From Elymus sibiricus (taxonomy: Eukaryota > Streptophyta > Magnoliopsida > Poales > Poaceae): 64,000 bases of DNA. Positions within the stretch are counted from its first letter, which is position 1. Every line of letters starts with the position of its first letter. Below, in pieces: positions 41,400-53,106 of this stretch. The notes beneath the pieces are model-generated. The model did not search any database. It worked only from the letters and a program-made list of their open reading frames with translations, and was not told the origin of the DNA. The position numbers and the translations under genes were made by a program. Location of the stretch: the NCBI GenBank assembly GCA_039707655.1, contig CM077676.1:185562936-185626935 (forward strand), in the 5' to 3' direction.

Positions 41400-42310
41400 G
41401 TGTTGGGTTGCCTCTAGATGAACAGTGCTCGTTGCTGCCGCGCGCGTGATACACGTAGACACGAGTCGAGATGCATCGATCGAGCCAGTTGGTTGGCTGT
41501 GGATGAACAGTTCCCATTGCTTCCGCCCGCTCGTACGCCCCACCCCAGCTGGTGGGTTGGCTGTGGATGAATAGTACACTGGCCGTGTGAAGGTGGTTGG
41601 CGCTGGATGAACTTGACCCCGAGGAGGCCACCACTCACCCCAGCCGGTTGGGGGTGGATGAACAGGACCCCGTGGAGGCTGGATGAACCGTCGCCGGTGG
41701 AGGCTGGAGGAAGTCGACGGTGGATGAACAGTAGCTAGTGGAGGCTGGAGGGAGGTTGACCGTGGATGAACAGTAGCCCGTGGAGTCCCGTTTTGCGGTA
41801 CGCCACACCCCTCTCGATGAACACGACCCCCGTTTCGACCGTAGGCAGTTGGGTAGAAGTCTGTTTCCTCCGTTTTGCGGTACGCCAAAGCCCTCCCGGT
41901 CAACAGGACCCCGTTTCGACCATAGGCGCTCGAACAGAAGTCTGTTTCCTCCGTTTTGTGGTACGCTAGAGCCCTCCCGATCAGCAGGACCCCGTTTCGA
42001 CCGTAGGCGCTCGAACAGAAGTCTGTTTCCTCCATTTTGCAGTACGCCACACCCCTCCCGATGAACAGGACCCCGTTTCGACCATAGGCGGTCGAACAGA
42101 AGGTTGTTTCCTCCATTTTGCGGTATGCCAGACCCCGTGTCGATGAACAGGACCCCATTTCAGCTGTTCCGTCCAAGCCGGTTGGCTCCCGATGAACAGG
42201 ACGAGTTCCGACCCAGTTGGTTGGCTCCCGATGAACATGAAGTTGTTTCCTCCGTTCCGACCCAGCCGGTTGGCTGCCGATGAACACGAGGCCGTTGCTG
42301 CCGTTCATTG
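41400..42310. repeat. CACTA B dispersed GATGAACAG repeats
   Basis: About twenty occurrences of GATGAACAG or close variants, often as GATGAACAGGACCCC followed by GTTTCGACC. The inverted set is in CACTA A (36130-36940). They create long but meaningless ORFs on both strands. Confidence 0.8.
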
Positions 42311-43703
42311 CCTCTCCATGTGCACGAGCCCTGGCCATACGTATGCGCGAGTATGCATTCCAGACCCCGCCCATATGTACGTACGTGGCCGTATTCTTTG
42401 CCGTGTGGCTGTACGTACGTGTACACGATTTAGGCGGGACTATCTGACCTACCACGTCGGGGGCTCTACTAGGACACGGGCCGCTACTTACTCGGCCACG
42501 GTTCATCCTTGCAGAGTAACCGATCGACCAGTATGTACGTACACGTTCGCGACCAGACAGACAACGCTACGTACGCTTCGACCTGGTGGGTCCCAGCTGT
42601 CAGTGGATAAGGAGGCACTTCCTTACGTGGGAAGATATAGCTGGTGGATCCCAGCTGTAAGGAGGAGGAATCATTTTTTTGCGCGTAATAAGGAGGCACT
42701 TCCTTGCGTGCGAAGATGTAGCTGGTGGGTCCAGCTGTTAGCCTCACTGCGTACAGTCCTCTTCCGATGGCTGTCGTTCATTGACCACATTGACTACGCC
42801 GCGCCGATAGCACCAAGGCGGTGGACGACGGCGAGACCTAGGAAGGGAACGACGTGGAGCCGAGGAAGACACGGTAGTGGATGCCCACGCGGATGGGAGT
42901 ATGAGGGTTGACTGGTTTGGTTGTGGTGTGAGGCTGCCATCGCCGGAGAATAACAGGGGATGTGAGTGAGTAGAGGGAAGGCCTGGCCAGCGGTGGGAGT
43001 AGGGTGGGGCGGTGAGGCCTGTGCGGCAGCACAGCTGGCCACGGGAGGCAGGAGCAGGCGGTCCCGTCGGCGCTGGTTTGGGCGGCTTGAGTAAGAAGAT
43101 CAGAGATTGAAGAAGCAGCACGGCCGTTGGATTAGCATTCAACTGTCACTGCTGCTAGAATTGTTTGTTGACTAAGTTGACGAAGCCCTGCGTACGCGTC
43201 AACCTAATAGGCCCACAAGTCAGCCTCCTAATCTGGTGGGTCCCAGTTGTCATGGGTAGGAATCATTTTTTCGCGTTATAAGGAGGCACTTCCTTCCGTG
43301 CGAAGATATAGTTGGTGGGTCCCAGCTGTCAGGGGGAGGAATCATTTTTTTGCGTAATAAGGAGAAACTTGCTTGCGTGCGGCCATGGACCATGTGGGTC
43401 CCTACTGTCAACCTCTCCACGTACATCCCTCTTTCGATGGCTGTCGTTTGTTGACCACGTTGACCATGCCGCGCCGAGAGCACCAATGCGGTGGATGATG
43501 GCGAGGCCCAGGAGGGGAACGACCTGGAGCCGGCGAAGCCACAACAGTGGATGCCCATGCTAAGGGGAGTACGAGGGTTGACTGGTTCGGCTGCGGTGTG
43601 AGGCCTGTGTCGCCGGAGAATAACAGGAGGTGTGGGTGAGTAGAGGGATGGCCTGGCCAGCGGTGTGAGTAGGAGGGGGCGGTGAGGCCTGCGCGACAGC
43701 ACA

Positions 43704-43708
43704 GCCGG
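43704..43708. repeat. Left target duplication of the solo LTR (GCCGG)
   Basis: GCCGG directly before TGTGGCACCCC; the same five bases follow the LTR at 47125-47129. Confidence 0.9.
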
Positions 43709-46700
43709 TGTGGCACCCCGGCTCAGAGCAACCGGTTTACCTTGCATTGCCAGCCCAGAGATCAAGTCTTCTGGCAACACACATAACAACTTGGTACAGA
43801 AAATAACCGCTTTATTGATCTCTAGCGGATACATAGGTTCAAATATTACAAGATAAGCGAGGCCAAGCGGCACCCACGGTGCGGCTGCACTTATGTACAT
43901 TATTTAGGAGACATCTTAGGTGCCTCGACGATAAAGGAAACTACTACGCGGCAGCAGAACGACGATGTAGTGGAACTCCACTCCACAGGGACACTGCTGG
44001 GACACGGCCTAGATCGCGACATACCGATTGACATTAACGCCTTGCACAGCTTCTCCTGCATCTGGCATGACATGCCAGGTGAGTACTTTGAATGTACTCG
44101 CAAGCTCATAGCAAACAAAGCAAATACGACAAACAATAACAAGGCATTTAACAAGTTTAATGCATGAACATGAACATGATACTACCAGTCATGAAGTTTA
44201 CGAGGATTGTTGCCATGGTCCCTTGGACCAACTTACCATTCGGGGTTACCTTGTAATCACCGTCAACATCTTACCATAGTGATCCTCACACAATCACATC
44301 AATACCAACCATAGTGATCCTCACACGATCACCAACTTCTGCACATGCCATCCTGTTGTTCTTAGTGTGCAGGTTTATTATTTCTGTTGACCCACAGTGT
44401 GACCTACTACGAACTGTGTCCATATTCGAGGACGCGGCTATCGATAGATTATACACTCTGTAGAGGTTAGTACACTGTACCCACTCCACGGAACTCATGG
44501 CCTCGTGCTCCCATTCGGGTGGACCAATGACATTCCGACAAAACCAATCTATTGCATGACACTCTCCCGGCCACTCTGACAAACTCCCCTTTGGGCTATG
44601 TCATGGGTGGCCCCGATGTCAACTTGTGACATCCAGCCACCTCGTGGCTGCCATCGTCCTGGCCAAAAAAAAACAAAGTCGTCCCAAACGGGGACATCGG
44701 TACCGTAAAACTCGGGCACACAAGGTTATGACTGCCTACCGGGCCAGGGTAGCACAAGCGCATAACCTTCCTTAGTTGGAGGCACCGGCGAGACGCATGA
44801 CAATAGACCGAATTAGGGCCTCCCCATCTAGGCAAGTGTGGTTGCACTGGTGATCTCGATTCGGTGGCACCATGACTCGATCAACAGTTGTTCAAGTTGG
44901 ATTAACATCATGTTTAACTTGAAAGAATGTGATTCGAGCCATAACATGCAATGAGGTCCACGTGTCATGATAATATGAAAATGAGTAACGAATGCATCAT
45001 GCTACCATGAGAGTATACGACATGATCTCTACTGCACACAATAACAAGATGACATATTCTGTACTGCATAATAACACTATGACATGTAACAACTATAATG
45101 CAATAGGTTATATATAGCAAATCATCTTAATAGTGAAGCATATAATGAATTTAATTCAAATAAAACCATTGTCATTGAAATGCCATCCTTGCATATGAAT
45201 GTTGTGGCTTGCCTTGGTTCAGAGGAGTGTCACAGTACTTCTGGTCTCCTCCAACACAACTAGGACTTTCTGAAAATAGTTTAAATGCAAAAAGAAAATG
45301 TCACATAAAGCATTTTATTGCACCAGAAATTCCAAACAGCAAGAAAAATTCTCAAACTTGGCATACAGAAACTTTAGCTCAAGACAAAACTAATGCAAAA
45401 AGATTCAACTCATTTGGACTTATAGAATAGAATCTAGAGCTGGTCAAAGTTCTGGTCAAAATCTGGATTTAAATGAATTTAAACGAATTTCCAGAGAGGG
45501 CCACGTCGAAGGCGTATTTTGCCAGGGCGCCTCCACTAGAAAACAGTTTGGGGAGAGAGAGAGAGGCTGACAGGTGGGGTCCCCTGTCAGGGTTAAAAGA
45601 GAGAGAGAGAAAGGGAAACAGAGGAGGCGGCGCTGTCGCCGGTGGTCCTCCGACGAGGAGGCCACGGCTGCCGCCGGTGACGGTCGGGATGGATCAGGGG
45701 CAGCGTGGGGAGCACACACGTACCCATGGCTTGCTCGGAGGTGGACGGACGGCGACGCGGGCTTCTTCTCCAGAGACGGTGGCGGCGGAGCTCGTCGGAT
45801 ATGGCGATTCCGGCGACGATCCGACGAACCAACACCACGAGCGTACTCAGGAGATCACCACGGACTCAACAGAAGCAGAAGGCGAAGATGGGGATGACCG
45901 GAGTGAGTGGACGGCTGAGGTGGATCCGTAGCCAACTCTGGTGAGGATCGGCGGCAGGAGGCCCTCCCGGTCTTGCCACGCTTGCTGGTGATCGATTTGT
46001 GGCCAATGTGAGTGAGAGCGATGGCTAGAATGGCTCGGGGGTGGCTGTATTTATAGGCGGAGGGGTGATAGCACGTCGAGCTCCACTGGAGAGGAGCTGC
46101 CGGTGAATTGCGAGGGATATGGGCTCGGGCGAGACGTGGAGAGGAAGTAGAGGATATCAGCGAGGCTGTCCACGCACGCGGACACAGTGCGGCGCACTAA
46201 GTGGGGCAGGCGGCGCACGCGAGCACACTGTTCCGCCCGTTTGTGCTTCGGCCGCTTCCGGCATGCTGCCTGCCAGCGTCGAGGAGTAAGAGGGTGAGGC
46301 CAGGTGGAAGTGCGGGAGGCTGCTGAGTGGCTGGGGCAAGCTGCGGTGGTGCGAGGAGGCGAAATGGGCGGCAGAGGGCCCCGATGCACAGAGCGCGGCG
46401 AGTGCACGCTGAACACCTCGCACCCGCATGGTCACTGCGTGCTCTGGCATACGCGGTACTTTAGATGATGCCAGACCGTGTCTAGGGTGTAGTCCCTTCA
46501 ACGCGGTGCTGCTTTGTGCCCTCAGCTTGACACCTAGCTCAATGGATGAGTCTTGAGCATGCTGCAATGTTTCTGGACAGAAACTTGGGAAGAATGCTGG
46601 GAGCAAATGGCTAGGAACTAAAGGTTGAAACTTGGGGGTTTAGAATCTCCTAGGAAGGTAGTCATGTGGTAGAAATTTCAGCCTCAACAGATCAAGGAAA

Positions 46701-47124
46701 AATACACTTGCTTCACAAAGTGCTATTTCTGACCAGAAGCAAAAATATTTTCCCTAGCTGAAAATTTCAAAAAGACTATGGAATATTTTTTGCATGGGGA
46801 GGTGAGGTATGATCCAAAGAATATTTGGGAATTTTCTGAGAATTTTTTGAGCAATAAAAATGAGGGTTGCTTCATAGCTTATTGGGAAAACATTCATTTT
46901 TAGGAGGAAAATGAATATAATGCCATTAAAGAAAATTGTCCCATGGCATTATGGTGAGAGGGATGAGGTCTAGGGAGGGTTTAAGGATGATAGAACCCAC
47001 TTGGAAGAAAATCAAAAATGATTTCCAAGTGGCAAGTCCAAAAGAATTGACAGAAAACCCAAATGCAAATTAAATACTCAATAAATCCAAATAAAATAGA
47101 AAAGGCAAAAACCAGGGTGTTACA
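43709..47124 (-). repeat. Solo LTR of the E6 chromovirus family (3416 bp)
   Basis: Plus-strand ends TGTGGCACCCCGG and AGGGTGTTACA, same landmarks as the two E6 LTRs over the whole length (ACATTATTTAGGAGACAT, CACTCTCCCGGCCACTC, TGTGTCACAGTACT-like, GGCCCCGACGCACAGAG). Flanked by GCCGG on both sides and with no internal region. This is the usual result of recombination between two LTRs of one element. More diverged from E6 LTRs than those are from each other. Confidence 0.92.
46048..46055 (-). promoter_or_regulatory. TATA box of the solo LTR
   Basis: Minus strand CGCCTATAAATACAGCC, in the same place as in both E6 LTRs. Confidence 0.65.
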
Positions 47125-47129
47125 GCCGG
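47125..47129. repeat. Right target duplication of the solo LTR (GCCGG)
   Basis: Identical to 43704-43708. Confidence 0.9.
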
Positions 47130-47269
47130 CCACGGGATGCGGGAGCTGGCAGTCCCACCGGCGCTGGATTGGGCGGCTGGAGCAAGAGGATTAGAGATTG
47201 AAGAAGCACGACGGCCGTTGGATTGACATCCAACGGTCACTTCTGCTAGAATCGTTTGTTGGCTAATAT

Positions 47270-48030
47270 ATAATAAGTAAAGAATTCTTGCATACGCATC
47301 AATTTAATAGGCCCATAAGTTAGCCTCCCAATATGTGGCGGACAGCGTACAACCCATTTGCTATTTTTTAAAATAATTTACAGCTCATTTGCAAATTCTT
47401 ATGCAATTTATTGCAGTCCATTTTCTTTTTGTTGGCCAGGATGAGGGCTAAAAATTTAAACAAAATTTTGCATATTTCGGTGGGGTCCAAACTATTTTTA
47501 ATCCCAAAATGTCAAGCCAGATTTAAAGTAATTTCAAAATATATTTAAATTAGGTTAAAAACCAATGAAATTTGAAATCTGAAAATGTGAAAAACTTTAG
47601 AAATTTGAAAGTAATTGCCAATTTAGTGTGTGATTTTTATATTTAGAGCCCATTTCATATTACTTTTAAGATTTGCAGCCGTCTTGAAAGATTTGCAGCC
47701 CAGTAGGGCAGAGAAAAACAAGTTGGCCTAGGTTGGGTTGGCCTCGATTGGGCATTCATCAGAAAAAAAAACTGGGCTAGCCATTTTCACAAAGAAAAAA
47801 TAGCTGGGCTGGTCATGTGGTAAACGTAAAATAGAAGCCTGGGCTAAACGGGCCACAACCTAGTTGATACCCTGCTCCATCTCAACAATAACAAAAAAAC
47901 TGCTCGAGCTGCTAGGTCCCAGGTGTCAGCCGCTCTTGTGCAGGTCTCTTGTCTATTGATTATACGCTGACAATGTCGTGGGTCCCATACGTCAGCAAAC
48001 CACTAGGAGGAAGCATTTACTTTTTTGCTT
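47270..48030. other. AT-rich spacer inside CACTA B
   Basis: No gene. AT-rich with runs such as AAAATTTAAACAAAATTTT and a pyrimidine/purine-skewed part; lies between two of the ~0.5 kb repeat units. Confidence 0.5.
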
Positions 48031-48440
48031 GTAACAATGAGGCACTTGCTTGCGTATGGCCATGGACATGGTGGGTCCCTACTGTCATCCTCTGCACGTA
48101 CAGTCCTCTCCCAATTCCTCTCGTTTGTTGACCATGTTGACAACGCCAGACGGCGGCGACATGGCGAGCGCACCAAGGCGCGCGGTGGACAACGGCGAGG
48201 CCTCAGACGGGAACGAGCAGGAGCTGAGGAAGATGTGGCAGTGAAGTCACGGGCAAACGGGAGTATGAGGGTTGACTGGTTCGGGTGCGGGGTGGGGCTA
48301 ACGTCGCCGTTGACGATTTAGGAGACGGTAGGGCAGCGATGCGTGCGCGGAGGCGCAGCCAGCCGTGGGAGGCGGGAGCAGGCGGCCCCGCCGACGCTGG
48401 TTTGGTTTTGGCAGCTGGAGGAAGAATAGACTGAAGAAAC

Positions 48441-48668
48441 ATGACAGAGTGTACAAGCAGCAGGAGTACTTAGCAACATTAACTAAAAGCAGCAGGAGCA
48501 CTTAACAACCAGAGCTGAAAGCAGTATGAGTACTTATACAGGTTCAACCGTACAAGGCACGCCTGGAACAGTGCTACTTTGCCTACTGATAATGAAGGAT
48601 GAGGCCACCAAGCCCCAGGACAAGGCCCAGGCGCCACCCCGTGCATCAACAACTTTCTGAAAGCGGCT
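48441..48668. other. 3' flank of the B3 gene
   Basis: Probable 3' untranslated region or flank. Holds a short imperfect duplication of AGCAGCAGGAG(T/C)ACTTA at about 48457 and 48488. No polyadenylation signal could be chosen with confidence. Confidence 0.45.
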
Positions 48669-48937
48669 TCATCTTGTAATGTGGTCAATAAACAGGATAT
48701 TCGATTCAGAGCCATGGAAAAGCATGAACATAACCTTCTGTCCTATTCTCCAAGATCGATGGGCCTTCATGATTTGAGACCACCCATGAATAATTATCTT
48801 TTCACCTCTAAGGGAAATGGAGTAGGTCAACATAAACATCATGTTGTGACCAAGTGCAAGTCCGATTCGACCATGGCCAGGCATCTGTATAGGAACAATA
48901 AAACTGGGCAGTTTCTGTTTCAAGAAGAAGAACACAG
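48669..48937 (-). CDS. B3 gene exon 5 (second B3 domain)
   Basis: Acceptor TACAAAGTTTTACAG/CT at 48938; phase 1 joins the end of exon 4 (GAT G / CT). Reads FFFLKQKLPSFIVPI to LFIDHITR and TGA at 48669-48671. The second B3 domain is about 75 residues, shorter than a full domain at its N-terminus unless exon 4 supplies the start. Confidence 0.75.
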
Positions 48938-48999
48938 CTGTAAAACTTTGTATAAGGAAGAGTTTATGAACAACATATATAACAGAAAACAACTCGTAC

Positions 49000-49228
49000 C
49001 ATCAGTTTCTTGACACAGTTGGACCTATTCAACGTCTGCACCAGTGGCACACATATCCCACGTGGCCTTCCACCATTGAAATACCCCCACAAGGTCTTCA
49101 AGATGATCAATAACGATCAATAAAGTGTAGGAATTGGTGGATGTCGTCCCAGTCGACTTCAGTGCCATCAGTAACCATCGAGTTCTTATCAAATAATAGA
49201 CGAGTAGTGTCCCGCACTTTGTAATAAC
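49000..49228 (-). pseudogene. B3 gene exon 4 (linker, frameshifted)
   Basis: Acceptor ATGCGTAG at 49229, donor GATG/GTACGAG at 48999. First frame: YYKVRDTTRLLFDKNSMV to HQFLHFIDRY and stop (49107-49109). Ignoring the 10-base insertion, the frame runs on as HLEDLVGVFQWWKATWDMC, meets TAG near 49026, and ends in the phase exon 5 needs. The linker is acidic and aromatic, with no known domain. Confidence 0.7.
49105..49123. repeat. 9-base direct repeat with 1-base spacer (excision scar?)
   Basis: GATCAATAA at 49105-49113, C at 49114, GATCAATAA at 49115-49123. One copy plus the spacer is exactly the 10 bases that break the exon 4 frame. Nine-base duplications are left by Mutator-type elements; eight-base ones (GATCAATA with AC between) by hAT elements. 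Confidence 0.75.
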
Positions 49229-49396
49229 CTACGCATGTCACCAATTATTAGAAATATTAGTTAGAAGTAGCATCATTGTGAGAGAAGGGAATCACAAATT
49301 GTTGCTACTTCTAAAGTCAAATTGTGATCAGTTAGACATAATAGGTGGATTACAAAGTAAAAGAGGCCACATGCAAGAACCAGATACAAAACTAAC

Positions 49397-49679
49397 ATGG
49401 ATGAACCACTGGAACGACGTCGGGGTGGAAGGTCACTGGGAGGATAAGACCAGGTTCTGCTATTTCCACGAACATTGGTGTGCCAACTTTCAGTCCGTAA
49501 CACTTGACAAAGTTTATCCAAGTTTGGCCATAGAAAAAGGAGTGATCTTCTTGGTTAATGAACCCAACTGTGAACTTATATCCATGGCATGTCTCCAATG
49601 TGACCATTATACTGGTGTATTTAGTTATGGCAAGGCCGACCTTCTTGAGTACATGTGTTCTGGCAGAGCAAGGGATGCA
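49397..49679 (-). CDS. B3 gene exon 3 (core of first B3 domain)
   Basis: Acceptor TTTTCCTGCAG at 49680, donor CCAT/GTTAGT at 49396; 283 bases, 94 codons plus one base. The upstream phase 0 matches the end of exon 2. The E6 insertion begins only 65 bases upstream of this exon, inside the intron. Contains the tightest B3 match, GQTWINFVKCYGLKVGTPM. Confidence 0.82.
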
Positions 49680-49739
49680 CTGCAGGAAAATTAATATGAG
49701 AAAACAATTTATTCGCTATCCAAATGTACAAATAATTTC

Positions 49740-49744
49740 CTCTT
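49740..49744. repeat. Left target duplication of E6 (CTCTT)
   Basis: CTCTT directly before TGTGGCACCCC; same five bases at 62234-62238. Confidence 0.92.
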
Positions 49745-52700
49745 TGTGGCACCCCGGCTCAAAGCAACCGGTTTACCTTGCATTGCCAACCCACAGATCA
49801 AGTCTTCTGGCAATACACAACAACTTGGTACAGAAAACAACCGCTTTATTGATCTCTTAGCAGAAACATAGGTTCACATATTACATGATGAGCGAGGCCA
49901 AGCGGCACACACGGTGCGGCTGCACTTATGTACATTATTTAGAAGACATGGTGGTGGCCTCAATGATAAGGGAACTACTACGCGGCAGCGGAATGACGAG
50001 GTAGCGGAACTCCACTCCACAGGGACAATGCTGGGACACGGCCTAGAGCGCGACATACTGCTCGACATCCACACCATGCACGGCTTCTCCTGCATCTAGC
50101 AAGATAAGCCAGGTGAGTACTTTGAATGTACTCATAAGCTCACAGCAAACAAAACAAGTGCGACAAACAATAACAAGGCATTTAACCGATTCAATGCATG
50201 AACATGATACTACCCAACATGAGGTGTGCGTGAAACATTGCCGCGTAACCACCGTTCAAAGCTTACCAACGTGATCCTCACTCGATCACATCCATACCTT
50301 TCATAGTGATCCTCACTCGATCACCACTTCTTTATGTGCCATCTTGTGAGTTTTAGTGTGCAAGTTAATTATATCTATTGACCCACGGTGTGACCTACTA
50401 CAAACTGTGTCCATATCCGATGACGCGGCTATCGATAGATTATACACTCTGCAGAGGTTAGTACACTGTACCCACACCATGGAAATCATGGCCTCGTGCT
50501 CCCATTCGGGCGGACCAACGGCATTCTGACAAAACCAATCTATTGCATGACACTCTCCCGGCCACTCCGACAAACTCCCCTTTGGGCTATGTCCTGGGTG
50601 ACCCCGATGCCAACTCGTGACATCTGCCACCTATGTGGCCGCCACCGTCGTGGCCAAACATAAACATCGTCCCAAACGGGGACCTCCGTACCATAAAACT
50701 CGGGTCCTCAAGGTTATGACTGCCTACCGGGCCAGGGTAGCGCTAGAGCACAACCTTCCCTCGTAGGAGGCTCCGACAAGAGGCATGACAATAGACTGCA
50801 TTAGGGCCTCCCCATCCAGGCAAGTGTGGTTGCACTGGTGAGCTCGATTCGGTGGCACCATGACTCGATCAACAGCATTTTCAAGTTGAATTAACATCAA
50901 GTTTAAATTGAAATGAAATGATTCGAGCCATAGTGTGTAAATGGATGCACGGGTCATGATCATGAATAACTAATGCACCATATTACCATAAGAGAATATG
51001 CCATGATACCTACTGCACACAAGCAAGAACATGTACCCTACTACGTAAATATCAAAATGACAGAACCAAGTCTATGCAATAAGAGCTATATAGCAAATTA
51101 TTTTAAATAGTGAATATATGATGAATTTAATTCAATTAAACCAAAGTCATTGCAATGCCATCCTTGCATATGAATGTTGTGGCTTGCCTTGGTTCAGAGG
51201 AGTGTCACAATACTCCTGGCCTTGTCCAACACAACTAGGTTCTTCTGAAAATATTTTAAATGCAAAAAGAAAATGTCACATAACACTGTTTATCTCACCA
51301 GAAATTCTCAACAGCAAGAAAAATTCTGAAACTTGGCATGCATAAACTTAGGAATTTTACAAACCAGTAGCAAAAAGAATCAACTCAATTGGACTTATAG
51401 ATTAAAAGTTATAGCTGGTCAAAGTTGGGCTAAATCTGGTCAAAATATCAATTTAAATGAATTTAAACAAAAATCCAGAAGCGGCCACGTCGAAGACGTA
51501 TTCAGCGAATACGCCTCCACTTATACCGCTTCGGGAGGGCGAGAGAGAGACTGACGGGTGGGTCCCACTGTCAGGGTTAAAGAGGGGAGAGGGAGGGAAC
51601 AGAGAGAGCAGCGCTGTCACCGGCGATACTCCGGCGAGGAGTCCATGGCGGTCGCCGGAGTTAGGCGGGATGGACTCAGGGCATTACGGCGAGCACGCAC
51701 GTACCCGAAGTGGCGGCGGGGGTGGATGGACGGCATCGGAAACTTCCACTCCAGAGATGGTGGCGGCAGAGCTTCTCGGACTTGGCGATTCCGGCGACAA
51801 TCCGATGAGCTCTCGGCACCGTTGAGCTCAGGAGGTCACCACGGTCTCGGGGGAAGCAGTGGTTGGAGCTGGGATGGGCTAGGATGAGTGCACGTTCGTG
51901 GTGGATCCACGGCTGTCTCCGGCGATCAACGGCAGCGAGAGGCCCTCCCGGCCTTGCCGCGCTCGTGGGGGAGTAATTTGTGGCCAGAGAAGTGGAGGGG
52001 GATGACTAGAACGGCTCGGGTTGCTTCTTTTTATAGGTGGAGCTCGCTCTTGTTCAGGTGCCTGCCGGCGACGAGCTGGAGCAGAGGAGAGGGGGAGATA
52101 AGCACGGGCTTGGTGTGGGGAGGAGCAGTGGAGCACTGGCTACGCGGTGCACGCGTGCGGTCACAGTGGCGCGCACTACGCGGAGAATGCGGGGCACGCG
52201 AGCTCACTGTTCCGCCGCGTAGCTCTCGGCCGTTTCCGGCGAGCGGCTTGCCGGCGTCGGGGAGGAACAGGGAGAGGCTTGGGTGGCGCACTATAGTTGG
52301 CTGCGGGACTGGGACACGGTGCGGTGTCGAGGGGAGGGCGAATGGACGGTGGCCGAGGGCCCCGACGCACAGAGCGCAGCGAGCGCATGCAGTGCACCAC
52401 GCTCTCACGCGGTCACCACGTGCACTGGCACAGGGGGTGCTTTCGGCGCTGCCACACCATGTCCATTGTGTAGTCCTCTCAACGCGGTGCCTACAAATGC
52501 TCTTGGCTTGCCATGTGGCTCACTGGAGGTGACTAGAGGGAGCTGCAAAGTTTCTGGACTGGAACTTGTGCCAACCACTGGGGACAAACGGCTGGGAGAT
52601 TGGAGCTGAAATTTTGGGGTTAAGCATTACTTAGGAGGGTAGTCATGTGGTAAAAATTTCAGCCCCAACAGATCAAGGAAAAATATAGTTGCTTCACAAA

Positions 52701-53106
52701 GTGCCATTTCTGACCAGAAGCAAAAGTTTTTTCCTTGGCTGAAAACTTCCAAATGACTATGGGATATTTTTGCATAGGAAGGTGAGGCATGATCCAAAGA
52801 ATATTTGGGAATTTTCTTGGAATTTTTAGAGCAGTAAAAATAGGGGTTGCTTCATAGCTTAGTGAGAAAATGGGCATTTTCAGAGGAAAAAGAATATAAT
52901 ACCATTAAATAAAAATATCCAATGGCATGATAGTGAGAGGATTGAGGTCTAGGGAGGGTTTATGGATGATAGAATCCACTTGGAAGAAAATCAAAAATAA
53001 ATCCAAGTGGTAAGTCCAAAAGAATTGCCAGAAAACCTCAAATGCAAATAAAATATTTCATAAATCCAAATAAAAGAAAAAAAAATGCAAATTCCAGGGT
53101 GTTACA
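49745..53106 (-). repeat. E6 3' LTR (3362 bp)
   Basis: Plus-strand ends TGTGGCACCCCGG and AGGGTGTTACA. Compared with the 5' LTR it lacks about 38 bases around 50242 (a part beginning CCATGGTCTCTGAG in the other copy at about 59311). TATA box at 52028-52035 on the minus strand. Confidence 0.92.
52028..52035 (-). promoter_or_regulatory. TATA box in E6 3' LTR
   Basis: Minus strand CACCTATAAAAAGAAGC. Transcription from here would run left, through the rest of the LTR and towards B3 exon 3, on the same strand as the B3 gene. Confidence 0.65.

Larger units (their letters stand above)
40786..48440. mobile_element. CACTA transposon B, left end, interrupted by a solo LTR
   Basis: Begins CACTACAAAAAAAAGACACA at 40786. 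The first ~2.6 kb is the inverted copy of CACTA A. Further in, a longer unit of about 0.5 kb (landmarks GGTGGGTCCCAGCTGTCAG, AAGGAGGCACTTCC, GGTTGACTGGTT, GGCCGTTGGATT) is repeated around 42590-43180, 43280-43703 plus 47130-47270, and 48030-48440. A solo LTR occupies 43709-47124. No transposase motif and no TAGTG right end were found; the right border given is where the last repeat unit fades. The element may extend further and include the B3 gene. Confidence 0.7.

Noticed and set aside
41268..42506. 412-codon minus-strand ORF in CACTA B, and the matching 364-codon plus-strand ORF at 35974-37068 in CACTA A
   Set aside because: Made of translated GATGAACAG-type subterminal repeats. Several frames are open at once and no transposase motif is present.
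42192..42911. 239-codon ORF similar to the 240-codon ORF at 35515-36237
   Set aside because: They are similar only because the DNA is an inverted repeat; both lie in non-coding CACTA sequence.
49278..49694. 138-codon plus-strand ORF over B3 exon 3
   Set aside because: The minus strand has the B3 motif, splice sites and correct phases; the plus ORF is a shadow.
51457..51887. ORFs of 100-160 codons in the E6 LTRs and solo LTR (also 52031-52532, 60562-60987, 61161-61665, 45473-45931)
   Set aside because: Present in all three LTR copies but with frames broken differently in each; no domain. GC-rich LTR composition explains them.
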